NCBI RefSeq assembly: GCF_000425785.1
Contig: NZ_AUEC01000037.1
Coordinates: forward strand, 1 to 56,368
Source of the DNA: Pseudomonas taiwanensis DSM 21245
GTDB taxonomy: Bacteria; Pseudomonadota; Gammaproteobacteria; Pseudomonadales; Pseudomonadaceae
Reading direction: 5' to 3'
Length of the DNA: 56,368 nucleotides
Shown here piece after piece: positions 40,862 through 48,221 of this stretch; the first letter of the stretch is position 1; each line of letters starts with the position of its first letter. The position numbers were made by a program, and so were the translations under genes. The notes under the pieces were generated by a model. The model made no database searches and was not told where the DNA came from. It saw nothing but the letters and a program-made list of their open reading frames with translations.

Positions 40862-41172
40862 GCACTGGCCTGAAGGTCTATGACCCTAGCGGCTTGGTGC
40901 TTCTCGACATGACGAGCTCGATCAGCCAGATGATGGGGTATGTCGACACGGGAGCGGCCAATGGGTCGCTCTCGATCCCATTGCCTCCAGCCGGCAAGGA
41001 GCTGTTCTACGCCATCACCGAGCTGTCGGCGCAGAACAAGTATCTGGGAAAGCGCCCAGGGGTGACCCTGACCGTTGGAGCCTCCAGCGCGACCTTAGCC
41101 TGGCAGTACTCCTACGCCGGCGGCTGGGGGTTCTATTCGCTGAACTGCCGCATTCATTACGGATATCACTAA
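40858..41172 (+). CDS. Tail tip accessory protein (short)
   Basis: 104 residues (MSTGLKVYDPSGLVLLDMTS, then a beta-rich core with GWGFYSLNCRIHYGYH). The GLKVY(D)xxGxxLxD opening recurs in the next gene. It overlaps J by four bases. Probably a tail-tip or fibre partner. Confidence 0.7.
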   Translation: MSTGLKVYDPSGLVLLDMTSSISQMMGYVDTGAANGSLSIPLPPAGKELFYAITELSAQNKYLGKRPGVTLTVGASSATLAWQYSYAGGWGFYSLNCRIHYGYH

Positions 41173-42048
41173 ATGTCAGCAGGTTTGAAGGTCTTCAAGG
41201 AGGACGGCAGCCTTCTGTTCGACACGGAGAAAATCACGTATGGCCTGCTGAAAAGCGGGTACATGACGCTGCTGGTCAATTGGCCACGTCTGGACTACAG
41301 GTCGGCAAACCTGCCGCCCAATGAAAGCAGCAGCTATGCCGAGTCGTCCATCACCGACGCCATCCATGGGTTCAGCGTTACAGGCGCAGTGGCGCCGATT
41401 GTCTTTATCGTCGGCTCGGGTATCTCCTGCGGGTCTTCTCGCTCGGGCGACACCACGACCTTCTACTACATCGGCGCGAGTCCTTCGACGAAGTATTACT
41501 ACTTCGACACGATGCGGGACACGCTGAGTGGAGCTGGCCTGAAGTGCTACGACGAAGCGGGCACGCTGACCTTCAACTCGTTGCAGTACCCGCTCAATAT
41601 CGTGGCCACGGTCTCGGCTCCAGCCCCACCCACGCCAACGGTCGTCAATGGGACGGCCAATTACGGCGTACCTTTTGCTGGCGCGACGAAGCTCGCAACG
41701 CGCTTCATCAACTCCGGTCCTTATTACTGCGTGGCTCGCGTGTTCATCTCGGTTGGCTCGGGGGAGTTCGCAGCAGCTACGACATTCTCCAGATCGTTCG
41801 GCCAGGGGCGCATGGATGGAATGTCGGCGCCCGGCAGCCCGTTTCCCGCACACAGCTACCAGCAAGCCCATATGGACGGGGCATATGGGGCTTCTGGCGG
41901 CATCTACTTCATGTCGTGCGATGCCGCCAGGACCACGATGTATTGGGGCGCGCCAGTCACTTACAACAGCTACTACGGCATTCCGACGGATAGGTATCCA
42001 GAAGCCCTGGTTATTAAAACGGACAACTTACCGTTCCCTTTCAATTAA
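41173..42048 (+). CDS. Tail fibre/tip protein, long relative of the previous gene
   Basis: 291 residues (MSAGLKVFKEDGSLLFDTEK). The opening is homologous to the preceding protein, so the two arose by duplication and extension. Mostly beta structure with Tyr/Ser/Gly-rich loops, as in receptor-binding proteins. Two bases follow the previous stop. Confidence 0.7.
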   Translation: MSAGLKVFKEDGSLLFDTEKITYGLLKSGYMTLLVNWPRLDYRSANLPPNESSSYAESSITDAIHGFSVTGAVAPIVFIVGSGISCGSSRSGDTTTFYYIGASPSTKYYYFDTMRDTLSGAGLKCYDEAGTLTFNSLQYPLNIVATVSAPAPPTPTVVNGTANYGVPFAGATKLATRFINSGPYYCVARVFISVGSGEFAAATTFSRSFGQGRMDGMSAPGSPFPAHSYQQAHMDGAYGASGGIYFMSCDAARTTMYWGAPVTYNSYYGIPTDRYPEALVIKTDNLPFPFN

Positions 42049-42063
42049 TTGTTGGAGCAATCC

Positions 42064-42858
42064 ATGCCCTGGTACAGAACTGGCACCGTGGTGATCGCGG
42101 CTGGCCAAAACACGGTGACCGGTACCGGCACCAGCTTTTCTGCAAACGCCCGTGTGGGTGATGCTTTCTTAGGCCCTGATGGGAATTGGTACGAAGTTAC
42201 GAACATTGCCAGCGCCACGGTGCTGAGCATTCTGCCAGCCTATAAAGGCTCGACGGTCAGTGGTGGTGCGTACGCTGTGGTACCGGTGCAGGGGTACGAC
42301 AAAAGTCTCCGGGACGCCATTAACGCGATTGTCCAGCAATGGGGGGCAACGTTGGCGGGCCTGGGTGCCGTCTCGACCGAGAACGTGTTGCCGGTATCCA
42401 AGGGTGGTACAGGCGGAACGACCCAGGCAGATGCCCGCACAGGTCTGGGTCTGAAAAAGGCTGCTGTGGCTGACATTGTAGGAACTGTCAGTCAGAGCGG
42501 CGGCGCGCCTACTGGCTCGATCATCGAACGTGGCAGCAATGCGAACGGTGAGTACGTGAAGTTCGCTGACGGCACAATGGAGTGCTGGATGAGCATCAGT
42601 GTCACCGACCAAGCGATCGACACTGTGTACGCGGGTGGTGTGTACCAAGGTACCCGCACATGGTCGTTCCCAGCATCCTTCTCAGGCGTACCGGTTGTGA
42701 CGCCGGGGGCATTCCGCTGGGGTTCTGCCGCAAACTGGTCCTCTCTTGCAGGAACGCCAAGCGGGTCCACGGCTACCTTGCGGGGTTTCGACATGGTGGC
42801 AAGGGCCGCCGGTACTGCAGTTCAAATTTCCGCTCATGCCATCGGGAGGTGGTTCTGA
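42064..42858 (+). CDS. Tail fibre protein
   Basis: 264 residues. The N-terminus (MPWYRTGTVVIAAGQNTVTG) and the VLPVSKGGTGGTTQADARTG motif are typical of phage side-tail fibres. The C-terminal half is the receptor-facing part. The ATG has GGAG six bases upstream. Confidence 0.82.
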   Translation: MPWYRTGTVVIAAGQNTVTGTGTSFSANARVGDAFLGPDGNWYEVTNIASATVLSILPAYKGSTVSGGAYAVVPVQGYDKSLRDAINAIVQQWGATLAGLGAVSTENVLPVSKGGTGGTTQADARTGLGLKKAAVADIVGTVSQSGGAPTGSIIERGSNANGEYVKFADGTMECWMSISVTDQAIDTVYAGGVYQGTRTWSFPASFSGVPVVTPGAFRWGSAANWSSLAGTPSGSTATLRGFDMVARAAGTAVQISAHAIGRWF

Positions 42859-43451
42859 TGATTATCAAGCTTTCCCCGGTTCGCTCTGACGCCCAGCTCT
42901 CGGTTTTTAAGGCCGGCGATACTCTGGAAGTGAACGGCGTAGCGCTGGATTTCTCGCGACTGAGTGATGGGGCAACCCTGCCTGCCGAAGCCGTGGGGTG
43001 TGAATTTGTGGCCGGCCCGGTCGAGCGCATAAATGGCGATTTGGTGCTGACACTCATGTTGCCGCACTCCGCCGATGCGCCCCAGGCCGCGCGCTTTCCG
43101 GTTGACCTCTACCCAGCCGACGGCCAAGTGCAGCTTCCGGGCCTGGAGCTGGGCGAGCGTCTCGCTTCGACTGATGGCGTAATCGATTGGTCGCAAGCGA
43201 TCACAGCCGAGGCCAAGGCCCAGGCTGCCGCCGATCAACTGCTCGCCACGGTAACTGCCGATCTCGCCCAGCGCCGCGCCGTCGCTGACGCCGTCATCGC
43301 TCCTCTGCAAGACGCTGTCGAGCTCGAGGAGGCAACTGAGGCGGAGGTCGCGTTACTGAGGGAGTGGAAGCGGTACCGCCTGACCTTGATTAGGCTGCCC
43401 GAGCAGGAAGGCTACCCCACCAGCATCGACTGGCCCGCTCCGCCGGCCTGA
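42858..43451 (+). CDS. Tail fibre assembly protein-like
   Basis: 197 residues; the C-terminal half (EEATEAEVALLREWKRYRLT, then IRLPEQEGYPTSIDWPAPPA) is the conserved end of fibre assembly chaperones. The N-terminal half (MIIKLSPVRSDAQLSVFKAG) is beta-rich and may be structural. TGATG overlap with the fibre gene. Confidence 0.8.
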   Translation: MIIKLSPVRSDAQLSVFKAGDTLEVNGVALDFSRLSDGATLPAEAVGCEFVAGPVERINGDLVLTLMLPHSADAPQAARFPVDLYPADGQVQLPGLELGERLASTDGVIDWSQAITAEAKAQAAADQLLATVTADLAQRRAVADAVIAPLQDAVELEEATEAEVALLREWKRYRLTLIRLPEQEGYPTSIDWPAPPA

Positions 43452-43465
43452 TTCACCTAGACCCC

Positions 43466-43492
43466 ACCGCCCGCCATCTGGCGGTATTTTTT
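43466..43492 (+). terminator. Terminator after the fibre genes
   Basis: ACCGCC (43466-43471), GGCGGT (43480-43485), then ATTTTTTT. Confidence 0.88.
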
Positions 43493-43508
43493 TGCCTGGA
43501 GAAAACCC

Positions 43509-43955
43509 ATGATCATTCCCCGCGGCGTCCGGAACAACAACCCCGGCAATATCGACTTCAACCCGCGTAACGCCTGGCAGGGCCAGCTGGGCTTAGAGGT
43601 CGGCGTGCCCAAGCCTCGCTTTGCTTGCTTCGACACGCCAGAGAACGGCATCCGAGCCTTGGGCAAGCTGCTCATCAACTACCGGGGCAAGGACGGCATG
43701 CCTGGTGTGGGCGGGAAGGGCATCGATACCGTACTGGAAACCATCAACCGCTGGGCGCCTGCCAACGAAAACGACACCAAGGCCTATGCCGCGGCTGTGG
43801 CCAAACGTCTTGGTGTAGGCATCGTCGACCCGATCAACATCAAGAACCTGGCCACGCTGCGCGGGATGGTCGTCAGCATCATCATTCACGAGAACGGCGC
43901 CAACCCATACGACGCTGCGGTGATTGATGAAGGCGTGCTGAGGGCGCTGGTGTGA
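43509..43955 (+). CDS. Endolysin (lytic transglycosylase-like)
   Basis: 148 residues. RGVRNNNPGNIDFNPRNAWQ and CFDTPENGIRALGKLLINYR are the signature of a phage lytic enzyme/structural lysin family that cleaves peptidoglycan. No signal peptide, so release depends on the holins at 16.2 kb. Next to the spanins, with a four-base overlap. Confidence 0.85.
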   Translation: MIIPRGVRNNNPGNIDFNPRNAWQGQLGLEVGVPKPRFACFDTPENGIRALGKLLINYRGKDGMPGVGGKGIDTVLETINRWAPANENDTKAYAAAVAKRLGVGIVDPINIKNLATLRGMVVSIIIHENGANPYDAAVIDEGVLRALV

Positions 43956-44494
43956 AGACCCTTGTGATCAGACTGGGACTGCTTGCGCTGGTGCTGGCGT
44001 CCTACTGGGGTGCCTATCAGCACGGGCGATCGGTAGAGCGGGCCGAATCCGGCTTGGTATCAGCACAACGAGATAGCGGCGACCGGCTGGCCGAGGTGCT
44101 AGGCGAACGCGGCGCCCGCGCGGAAGAACAGCGACGCGCCACGGCGCAAGAGGAGGCGAAAGCCCATGCTCAGAAAGAACGAACAACTGCTGATGCTGGT
44201 GCTGTTAGCGCCGATGCTGCTGGCCAGCGGATGCGCGGCGAAGCAGCCAATCTCGCTGCCACCGTCAGTTGCCTCGGCACGGATACCGTCGCTGTCGCCC
44301 GAGGCCAGGCAGCCACCCGCGCCGCCATGGTGCTCTCCGACCTGCTCGCACGGGCTGATGCTCGAGCGGGAGAGCTGGCGAAAGCTTATGACCGTGCCCG
44401 AGTAGCTGGCCAGCAATGTGAGGCGGAGTATGATGCCCTGATCAAGAAACCGAGCAGGGCGGTGAAAAGCACCGTTGAGAAGCATCTCCACTGA
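43952..44494 (+). CDS. Rz: Rz i-spanin
   Basis: 180 residues with an N-terminal membrane anchor (LVIRLGLLALVLASYWGAYQ) and a long Ala/Glu/Arg coiled-coil. DUF2514-type Rz. It joins the outer-membrane Rz1 to disrupt the outer membrane. Its 3' part (about 44320-44440) has a diverged second copy at 46116-46268. Confidence 0.9.
   Translation: MKTLVIRLGLLALVLASYWGAYQHGRSVERAESGLVSAQRDSGDRLAEVLGERGARAEEQRRATAQEEAKAHAQKERTTADAGAVSADAAGQRMRGEAANLAATVSCLGTDTVAVARGQAATRAAMVLSDLLARADARAGELAKAYDRARVAGQQCEAEYDALIKKPSRAVKSTVEKHLH
44166..44405 (+). CDS. Rz1: Rz1 o-spanin, nested in Rz
   Basis: 79 residues in the +1 frame relative to Rz. LLMLVLLAPMLLASGCAAKQ has lipobox ASGC, and the mature part has the proline-rich PPSVASARIPSLSPEARQPP. 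GGAGG lies ten bases upstream of the ATG. Fully embedded Rz1 genes are normal for this family. Confidence 0.88.
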   Translation: MLRKNEQLLMLVLLAPMLLASGCAAKQPISLPPSVASARIPSLSPEARQPPAPPWCSPTCSHGLMLERESWRKLMTVPE

Positions 44495-44587
44495 GATGTT
44501 GTCCAATAACCCATGCATGATGAGTAACCCTCGCGGCATGGAGACGTGATGGATGCTATGGGCTATTTGTCGTTTGCCTTGAAGATA

Positions 44588-45556
44588 TTATAAATAAGAA
44601 ACCTGTATCGTTAGAGATGAATTGGCTTTTCCAATCCCAACCTCTCTTTCAGTCTGGTAGTATGAAGCGGTGAAACTGTAGGAAGCACTGGCACCTATCG
44701 GTGGTAATAATTCATTGTCAGTGGCGAAGTTTACCGGCTGTCCGTCCTTGCGAATTTGAATACCAAGACCTGTGACGCTGCCAGGGTCCAGCATCATGAT
44801 GCCATTTTTCTGATCCAGCCAGCCGGGACCTGGGATCATATCATATTTAACTTTATCGATTCTTCCAGAGCAGTTTCTCAGTTCTACGGTGAACTCTACG
44901 GGTCTGCTGGTGGAGCTGACCCCAGCGAAATCGGATAAAATGTACTCCCCCATGTTCACATCTGTAGTGGATAGTTCGCAACTTCCAGCTTCAACTACCA
45001 ATTCCGAGTCTAGGGATGCTGTAAAAATTGTAAGTTGGCCAGCTATATAAGTGGCAAATTGTCCGGCAGGAATGGATGTGGATTTCTTAATGGGACCAGT
45101 TTTGTATATTTTAAGAGTGAATGGAGGCGGAAAGAAGTAATCAACGGTAGTGCTAGGCTCATACGGATAAGTCAGCACCTTATTTAATTTATAGCCAAAG
45201 CCAGTATTGCCGAAGGGGATTATGCCATTGGCTGGTAGGTCGCCATTGGCACTTTTCAACCCTATACTATCCAGGCTGGAGTTGCATGTAAATATTGCAG
45301 TTGGCGCGGGCGCAGAAATGCTTGCTACCTCTGTTCCTATAGCAGCATTTTCAGGCACCGATATTGGATCTTTTGTTCGGAAAGTGATGGTTTGGTTTGA
45401 TCCGCTGAGGAGGGTGCAAGATGACCACGCCGAATTGGCGATGAACAGAAGTGCGAGTAGTGCTCGGGATAGCAGGGCTTTTAATTTCGTCGGCAAGATG
45501 GCTTGGTGGTAAATGTCAAAAAAACCTGGGCGCTCTGGTTCTATTTTCGTATACAT
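44588..45556 (-). CDS. Orphan fimbrial adhesin-like protein 1
   Basis: 322 residues. A signal peptide (ALLSRALLALLFIANSAWSS) is followed by a first domain with few motifs (about 50-200) and a C-terminal pilin domain (CELSTTDVNMGEYILSDFAG; YDMIPGPGWLDQKNGIMMLD; ASYSFTASYYQTE; final SSLTIQVSYL) of the chaperone-usher type 1 pilin family. Two-domain architecture is that of a tip adhesin. No chaperone, usher or shaft gene is nearby. GC content is far below the phage average and the gene runs against the late operon. The true start may be an internal TTG nearer the signal peptide. Confidence 0.8.
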   Translation of the reverse strand: MYTKIEPERPGFFDIYHQAILPTKLKALLSRALLALLFIANSAWSSCTLLSGSNQTITFRTKDPISVPENAAIGTEVASISAPAPTAIFTCNSSLDSIGLKSANGDLPANGIIPFGNTGFGYKLNKVLTYPYEPSTTVDYFFPPPFTLKIYKTGPIKKSTSIPAGQFATYIAGQLTIFTASLDSELVVEAGSCELSTTDVNMGEYILSDFAGVSSTSRPVEFTVELRNCSGRIDKVKYDMIPGPGWLDQKNGIMMLDPGSVTGLGIQIRKDGQPVNFATDNELLPPIGASASYSFTASYYQTEREVGIGKANSSLTIQVSYL

Positions 45557-45687
45557 ACTATTTATTAAGGTTTGTCAGCTAAATTCTGGAGGGGCGGTGG
45601 ATGGCCAATCTATTATTTCTAGATTTTGTTGGTTATATGCTAAGTGCATGGCTGGTAAAATTACACCGCAAACCTGGGCTAGTGGAA

Positions 45688-45701
45688 TCAGACAATTCTG
45701 A
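45688..45701. repeat. Conserved dyad TCAGA-N4-TCTGA, copy 1
   Basis: TCAGACAATTCTGA lies 155 bases before the small gene at 45856. A second copy (TCAGACGATTCTGA, 47512-47525) lies 84 bases before the paralogue at 47609, with the flanks GATA(C/A)GTC(T/C)GCGC also shared. A regulator site or a remnant of the duplicated segment. Confidence 0.6.
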
Positions 45702-45855
45702 TACGTCTGCGCTTTGAGCTTTTGTATACAGCATGGTGCAGTTCATGCATTGCCGTGCTCGCATTGAGTGTTTTTAGGGTTGACTCAATTTTGGGAGTAG
45801 GAGGCGTACGGGTAGGGTTAATGGGTATGTATGGCTATGATCAAGGGAGATGACG

Positions 45856-46209
45856 ATGAAGCGCACGATTGCCGGAATTTCAAAAGCTGGTGAGCAGCTG
45901 ATTCAGCAGGCCATTGATGCCATGCGGAAGTACCGCGAGGCTCAGGATTACGGGGCACCACCCGTAGAGGTGGAGCGCCTTCGCCTGCGGGCGGAGTCCC
46001 TGCTTGAGGCTGTTTCCGACTACCAATCGCGAGTGATTGCCAGGGCGCGTGGTAAGAATCTGCCCCCCTTTGCATTAGGCGCTGTCTGCGGTGCATCGGA
46101 GATTTACCGGATTCAGCCGCCGCCCGCGCCACCATTGTGCTCTCCGACCTGCTCGCACGGGCTGATGAACGAGCGGGAGAGCTGGCGAAAGCGTATGACC
46201 GAGCCCTAA
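45856..46209 (+). CDS. Small helical protein copy 1, C-terminus frameshifted into an Rz1-like tail
   Basis: 117 residues. The first 70 match the 74-residue protein at 47609-47833 (AGE.LIQQAIDAMRKY; QDYGAP; EAVSDYQSRVIA.ARGK.LPP). One extra C in a run of six (46053-46072 region, CTGCCCCCCTTTG here against CTACCGCCTTTG there) shifts the frame just before the stop, so reading continues into PPPAPPLCSPTCSHGLMNER, which is the C-terminal frame of Rz1. A chimera produced by a single insertion. Function of the family unknown. Confidence 0.7.
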   Translation: MKRTIAGISKAGEQLIQQAIDAMRKYREAQDYGAPPVEVERLRLRAESLLEAVSDYQSRVIARARGKNLPPFALGAVCGASEIYRIQPPPAPPLCSPTCSHGLMNERESWRKRMTEP

Positions 46210-46268
46210 TAGCAGGGCAGCTCTGCGAGGCGTCCTATAATGCGTTGACGCTTTACCATAATAAGTAG
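46116..46268 (+). pseudogene. Rz 3'-end remnant (duplicate)
   Basis: The frame AARATIVLSDLLARADERAG, then ELAKAYDRALIAGQLC, matches the Rz C-terminal region (RAAMVLSDLLARADARAGEL) at about 44320-44440. The overlapping Rz1 frame is also open here. There is no start, so this is the 3' end of a second spanin pair, left when the cassette duplicated. Confidence 0.85.
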
Positions 46269-46331
46269 TTTTGCTCGGAGCTCATAAATAACTCATTATG
46301 AAAGTGGCACTTGAGTTTGCTGTGCCGGGTG

Positions 46332-47219
46332 TTAGAGTTGTATGGGGCGTCGGTAATACGCCGCTTTCAATGGGATTTGAACGCTGCCTCCAGAGTTACT
46401 GGTATAGTCTGTAAATGTCATGACTTGGTCAAGCTTGATAGGTTGGTCATTTCCATCAAATAACTGAATGCCGATGCCGCGAGCAGTCGAGTCGGGGGTT
46501 AATTCGACAATTCCTGCGTCGGCGTCAATTATAGGGGTGTTGGCTTTTAGTGTATATTTTATTGTGTTGATTTCTTTTGGGCAGTTGAATAGATTGATAT
46601 TGTATGAGACAAGGTTTGGTGTGGTTGAATCTACGCTGCTCACGGTGTTTGTTGTCCCCATATTTACTTGCACGTCTGGGCTAGAACAAGAGGCTGCTTG
46701 CTGTGTAAGTGTTAGATTTACATTGATTTTTATTATGTCTAATTGATCTCTTCTGTATGTGCCCAAGGTTCCATTTAGAACTTTGGTGGTGTCGGTTATC
46801 TCTCCTGTTTTTGTTAAAGAGATGTTCCAGGATCCACCAGTTATTAGGTCTCCGGTCGTTGTGGTAATTCTCTCATTGTAGCTTTTTTCACCAACTGACC
46901 AAGAAAGGCCTGTGCCGGGTATTTCAAATAAAACCCCTTTTGTGGCGTGATTACTAAGGGGTGGGTTTGCGATGATTCCAACGTTACTTGGTCCTGTACA
47001 ATGATAGCTTCCCTCGTTTTTTCCGGAGCCCAAAAAACTCTCATATACCATTGTTCCGTTGGGTGTGTCTCTAGGTATATTGAGGTTTATTTTGCTGGTC
47101 GAAAAATTCATGATTAACGGCTTAAAACCGGGATTGGCTGTGCATATCGCAGCTTCTGAAGGTGCGCTGGCAATAAATGCGGCAGCTAGGATGATATGGC
47201 GCGATTCATACGAGGGCAT
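46332..47219 (-). CDS. Orphan fimbrial adhesin-like protein 2, C-terminally short
   Basis: 295 residues. MPSYESRHIILAAAFIASAP is a signal peptide; the C-terminal pilin domain is recognisable (CSSPDVQVNMGTTNTVSSVD; YTLKANTPIIDADAGIVELT; SVQIPLKAAYYRRPIQL). It stops right after the strand that in protein 1 and in the family is followed by about 15-20 more residues ending in a beta strand (xxSLTIQVSYL in protein 1). The last strand is therefore missing. The gene ends 63 bases from the Rz remnant, so the truncation probably arose at the duplication junction. Overall identity to protein 1 is low; the domain order is the same. Confidence 0.75.
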   Translation of the reverse strand: MPSYESRHIILAAAFIASAPSEAAICTANPGFKPLIMNFSTSKINLNIPRDTPNGTMVYESFLGSGKNEGSYHCTGPSNVGIIANPPLSNHATKGVLFEIPGTGLSWSVGEKSYNERITTTTGDLITGGSWNISLTKTGEITDTTKVLNGTLGTYRRDQLDIIKINVNLTLTQQAASCSSPDVQVNMGTTNTVSSVDSTTPNLVSYNINLFNCPKEINTIKYTLKANTPIIDADAGIVELTPDSTARGIGIQLFDGNDQPIKLDQVMTFTDYTSNSGGSVQIPLKAAYYRRPIQL

Positions 47220-47221
47220 GG

Positions 47222-47449
47222 TTAGTTGGGGCTCTTTACGAAGTTCCAATTGAACTCGGGGTGCTCGTGCCTAAGTTGATTGTGAATTTTGTTGAAGTAA
47301 CTGCTTGTAAAATATTCTTTGGGTGTTGCGCTTTTCTCGCAATGAATGGGAGTACACGCCGTAACTGACATCAAAGCTCCTATGAATAAAGCAGCGAGTG
47401 ATTTATGTTGCGCGCGTGCGTGCTTTCTGGTCGGCTTCAAATTATGCAT
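47222..47449 (-). CDS. Small lipoprotein-like protein preceding adhesin 2
   Basis: 75 residues. A Lys/Arg/His-rich start (MHNLKPTRKHARAQHKSLAA) is followed by a hydrophobic segment ending LMSVTACTPIHC, a plausible lipobox (VTAC). The mature part has HEHPEFNWNF. It ends three bases before the adhesin 2 ATG, so the two form one leftward operon. Confidence 0.55.
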   Translation of the reverse strand: MHNLKPTRKHARAQHKSLAALFIGALMSVTACTPIHCEKSATPKEYFTSSYFNKIHNQLRHEHPEFNWNFVKSPN

Positions 47450-47511
47450 GATGGTTGGTAGGTAAAGTTAATCGGCGCTACATGCTATGAGGGCGAGCGC
47501 CAATTATGAGA

Positions 47512-47525
47512 TCAGACGATTCTGA
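47512..47525. repeat. Conserved dyad TCAGA-N4-TCTGA, copy 2
   Basis: TCAGACGATTCTGA; the spacer base differs from copy 1 while both arms are kept, which suggests selection on the arms. Confidence 0.6.
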
Positions 47526-47608
47526 TAAGTCCGCGCAGCGTGACTGACCGATTGCCCATTCTGCTAAGCTCTGAAGCTCGGTGATTAACGTCTGAGCGGA
47601 GCGGTAGC

Positions 47609-47833
47609 ATGGACAAGCGCAGCTTCATTGGGATGGTTGAGGCCGGCGAGCCGCTGATTCAGCAGGCCATTGATGCCATGCGGAAGTACCACAAGGCTCA
47701 GGATTACGGGGCGCCACGCGAAGAGGTGGAGCGCCTTCGCCTGCTGGCGGAGTCCCTGTTTGAGGCTGTTTCCGACTACCAATCGCGAGTGATTGCGAAA
47801 GCTCGCGGCAAGGATCTACCGCCTTTGCATTAA
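47609..47833 (+). CDS. Small helical protein copy 2 (intact)
   Basis: 74 residues, helical, beginning MDKRSFIGMVEAGEPLIQQA, ending GKDLPPLH. It is the intact version of the protein at 45856. Genes of this kind occur near the right ends of Pseudomonas prophages; function unknown. Confidence 0.7.
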   Translation: MDKRSFIGMVEAGEPLIQQAIDAMRKYHKAQDYGAPREEVERLRLLAESLFEAVSDYQSRVIAKARGKDLPPLH

Positions 47834-47878
47834 GCCGCTGATCGACATTTGCCCGAAAACGCACCGATGTATACGATG

Positions 47879-47894
47879 CTGTATCTATATACAG
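47879..47894 (+). promoter_or_regulatory. LexA-type SOS box
   Basis: CTGTATCTATATACAG is a perfect CTGT-N8-ACAG with an AT-rich core, as in Pseudomonas and Escherichia LexA sites. It lies 18 bases upstream of the gene starting at 47913, so that gene (and probably 48211-48417) should be induced by DNA damage independently of the repressor. Confidence 0.85.
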
Positions 47895-47912
47895 TATTGG
47901 TGTCGGTGAGCT

Positions 47913-48221
47913 ATGTACTTCCTCGTTGTTCGTCGCCGAGTACGCGGCGTGGCAATCCCTGCGGACCAGCTTCGCAAGGTCAAACCCCTGAAAGCTGACA
48001 TCCACATCGGTGAGCATCATTCCGAGGTGCTTGGCCGGGTGGCTACCCAGGCATGGGTTTTCAACCCGACGCCGAGCGGCGACATCATCCCGCGCCTGCT
48101 CGATGCCAAGGTCAACGGCATGGCCCAGCTCGGAATGAACATCAATGGCGTCGAGGAACTCGACGGTGTGGTCTACGCGCAGTCTTGGTGGTGCCGGGCG
48201 GAGGGGGCGTATGGCAACTAG
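47913..48221 (+). CDS. SOS-regulated small protein at the phage right end
   Basis: 102 residues (MYFLVVRRRVRGVAIPADQL; VATQAWVFNPTPSGDIIPRL). No known domain. GTGAG upstream is a weak ribosome-binding site. The LexA box suggests a role tied to induction. It overlaps the next gene by 11 bases. Confidence 0.7.
   Translation: MYFLVVRRRVRGVAIPADQLRKVKPLKADIHIGEHHSEVLGRVATQAWVFNPTPSGDIIPRLLDAKVNGMAQLGMNINGVEELDGVVYAQSWWCRAEGAYGN

Noticed and set aside
45513..45701. A 62-codon rightward frame downstream of adhesin 1
   Set aside because: No ribosome-binding site, no protein-like pattern and it runs through the conserved dyad.
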